Assembly (NCBI GenBank): GCA_007123695.1
Contig: SLGN01000280.1
Span: 1 to 8,022, forward strand
Origin: Verrucomicrobiales bacterium
GTDB taxonomy: Bacteria; Verrucomicrobiota; Verrucomicrobiia; Verrucomicrobiales; DEV007
Direction: 5' to 3'
Length of the DNA stretch: 8,022 bases
Position 1 is the first letter of the stretch; the number at the start of each line of letters is the position of its first letter. The notes beneath the pieces were generated by a model that was not told the origin of the DNA, searched no databases, and saw only the letters and a program-made list of their open reading frames with translations. This document shows, piece by piece, positions 1-7,200 of the stretch. A program made the position numbers and the translations under genes.

Positions 1-12
1 CGGATGAGGGGC

Positions 13-249
13 TCACCCGCCCGCGTAGCGGCGCAGATCATCGCTCGTGATCGCCCCGCCCGGGACAAGGCGATAGTGACGTTCCTCCGCCACTCTCAGT
101 TCCCCTTCCGCGACCACAAGCTCGAAAAGCACAATCAAATCCGCTTCGAGAAACTGGGTCGAGACGGCCCGGCACACCAAATCGGGGAATTTCTCCGAGC
201 AAAATTCGATGTCCTGGTTCGCCTGGACAACTCCGAGCTGCTTCCGTCG
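13..249 (-). CDS. Open reading frame after the methyltransferase stop, unknown function
   Basis: I do not recognise this protein. Directly after the methyltransferase TGA (250-252) the same frame is open for 78 codons to a TGA at 13-15. The translation looks protein-like: it includes DIEFCSEKFPDLVCRAV, a hydrophobic stretch FLEADLIVLFELVVAEG, and a polar tail RHYRLVPGGAITSDDLRRY. The other two minus-strand frames here give arginine- and serine-rich text typical of shadows. There is no ATG. The only plausible starts are TTG at 178-180 or GTG at 175-177, giving about 55 residues. The stop overlaps a GTG (14-16) in a GTGA arrangement, as seen between coupled genes, so another minus-strand gene may begin at the window edge. 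It may be a small separate gene, the 3' part of a gene split by a frameshift, or a methyltransferase extension cut off by a nonsense codon. That it is coding at all is inferred from composition only. Confidence 0.3.
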   Translation of the reverse strand, partial: RRKQLGVVQANQDIEFCSEKFPDLVCRAVSTQFLEADLIVLFELVVAEGELRVAEERHYRLVPGGAITSDDLRRYAGG

Positions 250-1524
250 TCAACAGGCTTTCGCGGCGAGCCGCTCTCGCTCGATCTCCTCCTGCTTGCG
301 CTTTCGCGCGCCTCTGGATCGGTCGCGCTTCGATGGCGGACGCTCCACCTGCCAATAGGCCGAAGCGGACGAAAGATCCATCTCCAGCAGCGCCGGATCC
401 CCCAGAGAGAGAATCCGCCCGGGTCGCCTCGGCGAGAAGCCGATCGCATCCATAACGGCACCCGCGATTGCGCGGGCCAGGGGCGGGGGCACCGCGTTTC
501 CGACCTGCCGGGCTCCGTGCCACTTCGTCGCATGCAGACGGAACCAGTCGGGAAAGCCATGGAGCCTCGCCATCTCCCTGACCGTGACGCAACGGGCCAA
601 GCGATAGTGGATGGGACGGGGACTCGTGAAGGCCCCGCGGGCCCCGTCGGTCCCGGCACGCAGGGTGTTGGAGAGTCCGTCCGAAGGCAGCCGGAAGAAG
701 CGCGAGATCGGCTCCACCGTCCCCGGCTGCGTCTCCCGAAAACGCCTCCGCGAAATCGCGGTGTGGGTGGTGCGTGCGCTAGACGTGAGCAATCCCGGAT
801 TCCACTCCCGCCGATACCCGTAGTGCCAATGCCGGGGTTCGAGACAGCGCATCTCGGCGGCGTAGTCGCTCGGATCACCCCAGCGCACTGTTTCGACCGA
901 ATCCGACTCGACCAAACCATCGAAGCTCTCGGCGTCGGGCAGATCGTCGAGCGCGTCGCGGCATGTTGGTCCCACCGACCCGATCAACGCGTCGCAGCCG
1001 TCCGGCCGCAGATGGGTCGGAACCGGATACACGGGCAGCTTCAGACCCTTCCGAGCCCCGATCAGAATGAGTCGCTCGCGGCTCTGCGGCACCCCGAAGT
1101 CGGCAGCGTTCAACACCCGCCACGGATCCCGCACGACATACCCGGCGCGGTCGAATTCTTCGTAGAGTTCATCGAGGAACTTGCGATGGCTCCCGACGGT
1201 GAGTCCTTTGACGTTCTCGAAGACGAAGTAGCCGGCCCCTACCTCGCGGACGATGCGGACGAAATCGCGCACGAGGGAGTTCCGCGGATCGTCGAGGATT
1301 CGCTTCCCGATCATCGAGAAGCCTTGGCAGGGCGCGCCTCCGAACACAACGTCGATCCCGTCCCCGCCGGTCGCCTTTTCAAGCTCTTTTCCGGACAGCG
1401 CGGAAACCGAGCGGGGCAGGACAGCGCATTCGGGGAAGTTGAATGCGTGGACGCAGCAATGAACCGGATCGATCTCGACCGCCGCCCTCACGTCGAATCC
1501 CGCCTGCTCAAAGCCGAGGCTCAT
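250..1524 (-). CDS. DNA (cytosine-5-)-methyltransferase, 5' end disrupted or misread
   Basis: This enzyme transfers a methyl group from S-adenosylmethionine to C5 of cytosine in a specific DNA sequence; the target cannot be read here. Counting from the ATG at 1522-1524 (424 residues), the visible motifs are the catalytic GAPCQGFS with Cys66 (motif IV), FENV at 102-105 (VI), QSRERLILIG at 147-156 (VIII), a variable target-recognition region at about 160-280, SNTLRAGT near 285-292 (IX) and GNAVPPPLA at 342-350 (X). A basic tail (KRDRSRGARKRKQ, about 399-411) follows. Motif I is cut by this start: the frame upstream reads PVGIDLFAGAGG (1525-1560), which is the conserved SAM-binding start of the family. 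Upstream of that, CCT and AGA codons are preceded by an in-frame TGA (1564-1566). An ATG at 1565-1567 is one base out of frame, and an in-frame ATG at 1570-1572 is stopped two codons later. The true gene therefore probably begins near 1567 with a frameshift or sequence error. No endonuclease partner is visible. Confidence 0.88.
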   Translation of the reverse strand: MSLGFEQAGFDVRAAVEIDPVHCCVHAFNFPECAVLPRSVSALSGKELEKATGGDGIDVVFGGAPCQGFSMIGKRILDDPRNSLVRDFVRIVREVGAGYFVFENVKGLTVGSHRKFLDELYEEFDRAGYVVRDPWRVLNAADFGVPQSRERLILIGARKGLKLPVYPVPTHLRPDGCDALIGSVGPTCRDALDDLPDAESFDGLVESDSVETVRWGDPSDYAAEMRCLEPRHWHYGYRREWNPGLLTSSARTTHTAISRRRFRETQPGTVEPISRFFRLPSDGLSNTLRAGTDGARGAFTSPRPIHYRLARCVTVREMARLHGFPDWFRLHATKWHGARQVGNAVPPPLARAIAGAVMDAIGFSPRRPGRILSLGDPALLEMDLSSASAYWQVERPPSKRDRSRGARKRKQEEIERERLAAKAC

Positions 1525-1567
1525 TCCTCCGGCTCCGGCGAACAGGTCGATTCCAACAGGTCTTCAT
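1525..1567 (-). other. Missing 5' end of the methyltransferase (motif I) with in-frame TGA
   Basis: In the methyltransferase frame this stretch encodes R-P-V-G-I-D-L-F-A-G-A-G-G, joining directly to MSLGFEQAGF. DLFAGAGG is motif I of C5 methyltransferases, so the stretch was certainly coding. No accepted start codon occurs between the TGA (1564-1566) and the ATG at 1522-1524. An ATG at 1565-1567 overlaps the TGA as ATGA and reads a different frame, reaching its own stop after 19 codons (1508-1567). Dropping one base after this ATG would give a protein beginning MRPVGIDLFAGAGG, a start I would expect for this family. The GGAGGA just before the ATG at 1522-1524 simply encodes the two glycines and abuts the ATG, so it is not a credible ribosome site. 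Confidence 0.7.
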
Positions 1568-1710
1568 GGCATGGGCTTTGCTTTTTTGAACAAAGACCGA
1601 GGTTCCCATCCCGGCAAGCGAAAACGTCGGGCCAACCGCCGATGCCGCATGGCGACCCCCGTCCGACAAGTTCGCGCTCCCCGCCAGCTCCCGCCGCTCA
1701 CAGCAGCCAA

Positions 1711-1728
1711 AGCCCTCCGCGAAGGGCT
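1711..1728 (-). terminator. Hairpin downstream of the SHD1-like membrane protein gene
   Basis: A perfect 6-bp inverted repeat (agccct at 1711-1716, agggct at 1723-1728) has a 6-base loop. On the minus strand it lies 16 bases past the stop of the 1745-2599 gene and is followed by only a short TTT. It could be a weak intrinsic terminator separating that gene from the methyltransferase. The stem is short and the U-tract poor. I see nothing else that can be supported in the remaining 1573-1744 spacer. Confidence 0.35.
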
Positions 1729-1744
1729 GGTGTAGCGTGCCCCC

Positions 1745-2599
1745 TCACTCCCGCCCCGCCGCCTCGAAAAGAGCGCGCAATTCGCCTTGGGTCTCCGCGT
1801 CGAAACGTTCGACGGGGATGGTGAACCGCTCGCCGTCCTCGCGCTCGAACTCTCCGCTTTCGCCCGATCCGCCGACGAAGCCGATCAAGGAGGCACGCAG
1901 GACACGACCGTCTGTCGATTTCCAGTCCCGCTGCGCGGTGGGAAGAGCCTGCGTGCGGGATTCCGTCGCGGCGGCTGTGGTTTCGCCGGACGATGCCTCG
2001 GCGGGCGTCGGCTGAGAAGGCTCTTCGGGACGCCCGTCTCCGGCAGGCGACTTCTCGGCAGGCACGGTTTCGGCCGACTCGGTCGCTGCGACTGGACCGG
2101 CGGACTCGGCATCCGGACTTTCCGCGGCATCGGCATCGGCCCCGGCATCTGGAGAAGTCGAGCCTTCCTCCTCCTCCCCCTCCTCGTCGGAAACTCCAAG
2201 ACCGAGATCGGCCATCTCCGCCAGCTCCGCCAACTCCAGGCGCTCCGGCGACGGGGCCGTCATGGCGATCAGGCCCATCCCGCCGATCGGCAGCACCGCC
2301 ACCGACGCGATGACCGCCCAGGCGAAGGCCGGGATGAAAAATAGGGAATTCCGCTTCACCAGCCGCACCATCTGCCCGGTGCGCGGATCTTGCAGCAGTT
2401 GCTCGGTCGACTTCCCGAAGGTCAGCGCGTAGAGCCACACCAGTCCGGCGCCGCAGAGGCCGCCGAGGGCAAAGCCGAGCGGGAGCCCTTTCTCGGCGCC
2501 GATGACTGCTCCAAGCGCCCCGCCGACGGTGACTCCGAGAATGAATCCGGCGATCCAGAAAATGGGGATGAGAATTCCGTGTCCAGTCCAGATGATCAT
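1745..2599 (-). CDS. Membrane protein with C-terminal SHD1-like domain
   Basis: This is a 284-residue protein of unknown function. The N-terminus holds three likely membrane segments: about 7-34 (glycine-rich, HGILIPIFWIAGFILGV onward), 39-61, and 86-113. A stretch of about 90 residues rich in Glu, Asp, Ala, Ser and Pro follows (roughly 118-215, with DEEGEEEE at 138-145) and is probably a disordered linker. The end (about 224-280) reads RDWKSTDGRVLRASLIGF, then FEREDGERFTIPVERFDAET. This matches the small beta-barrel SHD1-like pattern (W-[ST]-x-DGR ... DG-x-x-F-x-[IL]-P) common in planctomycete and verrucomicrobial envelope proteins. I infer a membrane-anchored protein presenting this domain, but the side of the membrane is not clear. 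The start is the first ATG that includes the whole first membrane segment. No Shine-Dalgarno site is visible. It is divergent from asnS, and no functional link to its neighbours is evident. Confidence 0.75.
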   Translation of the reverse strand: MIIWTGHGILIPIFWIAGFILGVTVGGALGAVIGAEKGLPLGFALGGLCGAGLVWLYALTFGKSTEQLLQDPRTGQMVRLVKRNSLFFIPAFAWAVIASVAVLPIGGMGLIAMTAPSPERLELAELAEMADLGLGVSDEEGEEEEGSTSPDAGADADAAESPDAESAGPVAATESAETVPAEKSPAGDGRPEEPSQPTPAEASSGETTAAATESRTQALPTAQRDWKSTDGRVLRASLIGFVGGSGESGEFEREDGERFTIPVERFDAETQGELRALFEAAGRE

Positions 2600-2626
2600 G
2601 CGTGCGTGTCGAGTTGTTCGGAGCGG

Positions 2627-2656
2627 ATGCTAGGAAAAACTCGGGGGAAGGCGCAA
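2627..2656 (-). promoter_or_regulatory. Possible promoter of the membrane protein gene
   Basis: On the minus strand, TTGCGC (2651-2656) and TAGCAT (2627-2632) are separated by 18 bp. They match the sigma70 consensus at 3 of 6 and 4 of 6 positions. This would give a 5' leader of roughly 20-25 nt before the ATG at 2597-2599. The match is weak and such pairs occur by chance. Confidence 0.2.
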
Positions 2657-2745
2657 GAATTTTTTCTTTCGACGCGGATTCCCGACCGACCTTCGTAACT
2701 CTACCCGCCGGAAGGCCGGGGTGCCGCGCCCCTCTTCGAATCCCC

Positions 2746-2774
2746 TTGAAATCCGCCGCCGCCTTTCTGATACT
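2746..2774 (+). promoter_or_regulatory. asnS promoter, predicted leaderless
   Basis: TTGAAA (2746-2751, 5 of 6 to TTGACA) and GATACT (2769-2774, 4 of 6 to TATAAT) are separated by exactly 17 bp. The -10 element ends 5 bp before the asnS ATG at 2780. The normal distance from -10 to the transcription start is 6-8 bp, so transcription would begin at or next to the A of the ATG. The absence of any purine-rich ribosome site upstream of the ATG fits a leaderless message. Confidence 0.45.
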
Positions 2775-2779
2775 CCGAC

Positions 2780-4147
2780 ATGTCCCCGATCCGCGTCGCC
2801 GAGATCCTCCGCAGCGATTCCCCTCCCGAGACCGCGCTGGTCCGCGGCTGGGTGCGCACCAAGCGCGAGTCGAAGGCTTTCTCCTTCCTCGAACTCAACG
2901 ACGGCAGTTGCCTCGCCAACCTCCAGATCGTCGCCGACGCCTCTCTGCCGGGCTACGGAGAGAATGTCGTGCCCGCCCGCACCGGCGCCTCGGTCGAGGT
3001 CGAGGGCCGCGTCGTCGCCTCTCAGGGCAAGGGCCAGCGGTGGGAACTCCAGGCGACCCGCGTCGCCCTCGTCGGCGCGGCTCCCGATGACTACCCTTTG
3101 CAGAAAAAGGGCCACAGCCTCGAGTTCCTGCGCTCCATCGCGCATCTGCGACCGCGCACCAACCTCTTCGGCGCCGTCTTCCGCATCCGCAGCCGCATGG
3201 CCTACGCCATCCACCGATTCTTCCAGGAGCGCGGCTTCGTCTACGTGCACACGCCCATCCTCACCGCCTCCGACTGCGAAGGCGCCGGCGAGATGTTCCG
3301 CGTCGTCACGATGGATGGAGAACGGGTCCGCGGCGGGGAGGAGGAATTCTTCGGCAAGCCCACCTACCTCACCGTGAGCGGACAGCTCGAGGGCGAGACC
3401 TTCGCCTGCGCCCTGACTAACATCTACACCTTCGGCCCCACCTTCCGCGCCGAGAACTCGCACACCTCGCGCCACGCCGCCGAGTTCTGGATGATCGAGC
3501 CCGAGATGGCCTTCTGCGACCTCGGGGGCGACATGGACCTCGCCGAGGAGATGGTGAAGTTCCTCGTCGCCGACGCCCTCGAACACTGCTCCGAAGATCT
3601 CGCCTTCTGCCAGCGCTTCGTCGACAAGGGCCTGCTGGAGCGGCTCGAGTTCGTCCGCGACCGCCCCTTCGCGAGGGTGTCCTACGACGAGGCGGTGGAG
3701 ATCCTCCTCGCCAGCGGGGAGACCTTCGAATACCCCGTGGAGCACGGCCACAACCTCCAGTCCGAGCACGAGCGCCATCTCACCGAGGCCCACTTCCGCT
3801 GTCCCGTCACCGTCCACGACTACCCCAAGGGGATCAAGCCCTTCTACATGCGGCGCAACGACGACGGGCGCACCGTCGCGGCGATGGACCTGCTCGTGCC
3901 CGGCATCGGCGAAATCGTCGGCGGCAGCCAGCGCGAGGAGCGCCCCGAGGTCCTCGCCGCGAACCTCCGCGAGCAGGGCCTCGACGAAGACGACTACTCC
4001 TGGTATCTCGACCTGCGCCGCTACGGCAGCGTCCCCCACGCCGGCTTCGGCCTCGGCTTCGAGCGCCTCCTCATGCTCGTCACCGGCGTCGGCAACATCC
4101 GCGACGTCGTCCCCTTCCCCCGGGTGCCGGGATGGGCGGAGTTCTAG
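2780..4147 (+). CDS. asnS: Asparagine--tRNA ligase (AsnRS)
   Basis: This cytoplasmic class IIb aminoacyl-tRNA synthetase charges tRNA-Asn with asparagine using ATP. At 455 residues it has the usual bacterial length. The N-terminal OB-fold anticodon-binding domain spans about 17-100 ([20 protein letters not shown]). Class II motif 1 lies around 140-162, with a conserved [10 protein letters not shown]. Motif 2 is [20 protein letters not shown] at 222-241, with the ATP-binding Arg223. Motif 3 is [10 protein letters not shown] at 422-431, with Arg429. Also present are [11 protein letters not shown] (196-206) and [15 protein letters not shown] (374-388), which distinguish AsnRS from AspRS. No AspRS-type GAD insertion is seen. 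A dedicated AsnRS suggests direct Asn-tRNA formation, but an indirect route elsewhere in the genome is not excluded. The start is supported by the promoter position and by family alignment from memory. The gene looks intact. Confidence 0.97.
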   Translation: MSPIRVAEILRSDSPPETALVRGWVRTKRESKAFSFLELNDGSCLANLQIVADASLPGYGENVVPARTGASVEVEGRVVASQGKGQRWELQATRVALVGAAPDDYPLQKKGHSLEFLRSIAHLRPRTNLFGAVFRIRSRMAYAIHRFFQERGFVYVHTPILTASDCEGAGEMFRVVTMDGERVRGGEEEFFGKPTYLTVSGQLEGETFACALTNIYTFGPTFRAENSHTSRHAAEFWMIEPEMAFCDLGGDMDLAEEMVKFLVADALEHCSEDLAFCQRFVDKGLLERLEFVRDRPFARVSYDEAVEILLASGETFEYPVEHGHNLQSEHERHLTEAHFRCPVTVHDYPKGIKPFYMRRNDDGRTVAAMDLLVPGIGEIVGGSQREERPEVLAANLREQGLDEDDYSWYLDLRRYGSVPHAGFGLGFERLLMLVTGVGNIRDVVPFPRVPGWAEF

Positions 4148-4172
4148 CAAGCGATCCGTCTTCGGGCGCTTG
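4148..4172 (+). terminator. Hairpin immediately after asnS
   Basis: The asnS TAG is followed at once by CAAGCG (4148-4153) and its perfect complement CGCTTG (4167-4172). An inner CCG/CGG pairing makes a longer imperfect stem. No U-tract follows, so it is at best a weak or non-canonical terminator. It could instead stabilise the 3' end of the asnS mRNA. Confidence 0.3.
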
Positions 4173-4285
4173 AACGGGAAAGCAGCATTGTGGAGGCGGG
4201 CTTTCCGCGCCTTTCCTCGCCAAATCGGCGGAGTCCACTGGGAAATCGCTGGATTGCAGCGCGGTTTCGGGTGATTCTTCACCCC
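4173..4285 (+). other. Leader of the propeller gene with several inverted repeats
   Basis: This noncoding stretch between asnS and the preferred ATG at 4286 holds GGAAAGC/GCTTTCC (4177-4183 with 4200-4206), CGCTG/CAGCG (4247-4251 with 4257-4261), and GGGTGA/TCACCC (4269-4274 with 4279-4284, 4-base loop). The last hairpin ends one base before the ATG. I find no clear promoter and no match to a riboswitch I know. In GC-rich DNA short repeats are common, so function is uncertain. The frame is also open upstream to a GTG at 4190, but that would add 32 poorly conserved residues before the signal peptide. Confidence 0.35.
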
Positions 4286-7200
4286 ATGGCCCGCAATGTC
4301 CCCCGCCCCCTCCCGAAGCTCCTCCCGTCTCGGACCTTCGTCCGGAATTCCCTTCTAGCCATGGCGCTATGCGGCGGCCTGGCAATTGCGTCCGGCAACC
4401 GTGCCCTCGGGCAAGACAGCGCACAGCCGGCTTTGAGCCGGAACGCGGGTTTCGCGGCCCACGTGAACTTCTCCGATCCCGCCAAGCTGATCTCCCTCTC
4501 CCAGCAGGGGCGCTTCTTGGTGCACGGGCTGGCGGCCGACAGCGGCCCGGTCGGTTCCGCCCGCGCGGCAATCCGCGAAGCGAATCTGGAGGGCGCCGTC
4601 TCGGTGGAGACCGGATCCCTGACGCGCCTGCCCTACAGCGACCACTTGGTCAACCTGCTGGTGGTCGAGGACCTGCCGAGCCTGACAAGCCGGGGGCTCG
4701 GTCTGGACGAGGTGCTGCGGGTGGTGGCGCCCGATGGAGACATCTGGCTGGGCCTGGGCCAGCAGGGAGCCGAGAAGCAGAACTTGAGCAATGCCCTGTC
4801 GAGCCTCGGCGTCGGCGACATCGAATGGGTGGAGCGCAACGGCACCTGGGCAAAGCTGACCAAACCCAGACCGGAGGAGATGGGCACCTGGAGCCATCGC
4901 CGGCACGACGCCGCTGGCGCCGCCGTTTCCACCGAGTCCAAGCTCGATGTGCCGAACGGCCTGCGCTGGGTCGCCGGCCCGAACTGGGCCACCCACCTCC
5001 GCTACAGCGCGGTGCAGGGCGTGACGGCTTCGCGCAAGCAACTGGTCTACTTCTTCGACGACGAGCGTCCCGAGAATCCCGATCCGGCGCCGGCGGTGGA
5101 GCTGGAGCCCTCGCCCGCCGGCAAGCTGCGCCAGTTCTCCCTCGTGGGCCGCGATGCCTTCAACGGCCTGATGCTGTGGAAACGCTGGCTCGCGGGCACG
5201 CCGAACCCCTCGCTGCTGATCACGCTCGACGACCGCGTCTTCACCTCCCTCGACGCGGACGGCAGCCTCGTGGCGCTCGATCCCCGAACCGGAGACACCT
5301 TGATGACCTACAAGGAGGTCGAACAGCCCAAGTCGGCGGCCTTTGCCGAAGGTCGCCTGCTGGTGCTCGACAGCTCCGGCGACGTGGTTTGCCTCGACCC
5401 GGACAGCGGACGAGTGCAGTGGCGCTACGAATCCTCGTCCCCCACCGATCTGATCGCCGGGGACGGCCAGGTGTTCTTCGTCTCCAGCAAGCGCCTGCCG
5501 GACGGCAACCGCGACTACCCCATCGTCTGCCTCGATCTGGCGAACGGCCGCGAAAAGTGGGTGGCGCCGACCCGTAGCTGGACGAGCGGCAGGGCTCCCA
5601 AGCTCATCCTCTACCGCGACGGAGACCTGGTGCTTTCCACGTCCAAGGCCACCCATGGCGCGTCGGCGGAGGACGGCTCGCTCCGCTGGACCTACAAGTA
5701 CGAGCGCATCGGCCATGGCGGCAGCTATTCCAAAGTGCTGCACTTCGACGGTCTCGTCTGGGTGCATCCGGCGGAAAGCGACGGCAAGAAGCAATACGCC
5801 TGGGAGGGGCTCGATCCCAAGACCGGCGAGGTGCGGAAGCGGTTCATGCAGCCGAAGGATTTCTCGATGAAGCACCGCTGCTTCGACGACCGCGCCAGCG
5901 CCCGGCAGATTCTGTGCGGCACGATGGATTTCGTGGATGTCGAAAGCGGAGAGTACGAGCATTTTGCCGCCGCGAGACACTCCTGCCGCGACGGCGGAGT
6001 GCTGCCGGCCAACGGGCAGTTGTACACCTTTCCGCACTCCTGCCATTGCTACCCGATGCTGCGCGGATTCCTGGGCCTGGCCTCGAAGGCCGAACTGGTG
6101 GAAGAATCCGCCGAGGTGGAGCGCGGTCCCGCGTTCGGCATGGCGGCGGGAACGTCGGGCGCGACGGGCGGCTGGCCGACGCACCGCGGTTCGTCCGGGC
6201 GCTCCGGCAGCACTGCGGACCCCGGCCCGGCCGGGCTCGAAGCCCTGTGGAAGCAGGCGATCGCCGCGAGCGGCGGCAGCCCCCTGCGCGAGGAGTGGCG
6301 ATACAAGGAGGCGGGCACTTTGTCGAGTCCGGTGATCTCCGGCGACATGGTGATCGCCGCCGCCGTCGATGCCCACCGGGTGGAGGCGCTGGATGCCCGC
6401 ACCGGCGAACCCCGCTGGTCCTTCGTTGCGGACGGTCGCGTGGAAGTGCCGCCGACGGTCCACGGCGATCTGTGCTTGTTCGGCGCGCGCAACGGCCGCG
6501 TCTACTGCGTGCGCGCGAGCGACGGCGAGCTGGTCTGGCGTCAGCGCGTCGCGCCCGGGGACGAAAGGATCGTCGTGTGCGGCCAGTTGGAATCGACCTG
6601 GCCGGTCGTCGGCGGGGTGCTGGTGCACCAAGGCGTGGCCTTCGCGGCGGCGGGCCGCCATTCGCACGCCGATGGCGGGATTCACGTCACCGCCTTCCAG
6701 CCGGCGGACGGCAAGGTGCTCTGGCGCAGCCAGCCCGACGGCTTCATGGGATTGGCCGATCTGCTGCTGGCGGACGACAAGTCCGTGAACATGATCCACT
6801 GGCAATTCGACGCCCGCAGCGGCTCGAACCAGGCCGATGACTCGGACAGCAAGCGGTTGCGGGCCGGCCGTCTCGGACTGCTGAACGATTCCTGGTACAC
6901 CCGCCCGATCGCGCTGCGCAAGTCCGGCCAGAACTGGAAGCTGGGCGACGCCGTCGGCCAGATGCTCGTTTTCGACAGCGAACGCGTCTGCGGATTCGAA
7001 GCCGGCGACGAAAAGCAGCCGACGGAATTCGGCAAAGGCACCGAAATGCTGCAAGGCCCGGCCCGGGTCTGGGGCAAACGGGCCGGCGACCGACGAAGCG
7101 AGATCGAATGGACCGTCGAGTTTCCGCAGGGCTCGCAGGTGCGCGGCATGGCGCTGGCCGGAGACCGCCTCTATCTCGCCGGCCGCCTGCAGGGCGTCGA

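Noticed and set aside
1564..1566. TGA read as an amino acid (alternative code or selenocysteine) in the methyltransferase
   Set aside because: TGA ends the propeller gene in a clean ATGA overlap, the other intact genes contain no in-frame TGA, and no selenocysteine is known at this position in the family.
4..1824. A 606-codon open frame on the plus strand across the methyltransferase
   Set aside because: It is antisense to clear methyltransferase motifs and runs on through the spacer and the end of the next gene, with low-complexity Pro/Ser/Arg composition and no domain.
2630..4282. A 550-codon open frame on the minus strand opposite asnS
   Set aside because: It covers asnS in antisense and reads as Glu/Ala/Gly/Val-rich shadow text. 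asnS itself is certain.
4190..4285. GTG at 4190 as start of the propeller protein
   Set aside because: It would place 32 extra residues, arginine-rich and without family resemblance, before an otherwise normal signal peptide that begins properly at the ATG at 4286.
6020..6060. Heme c attachment site in the propeller
   Set aside because: The sequence is SCHCYP, not CxxCH.
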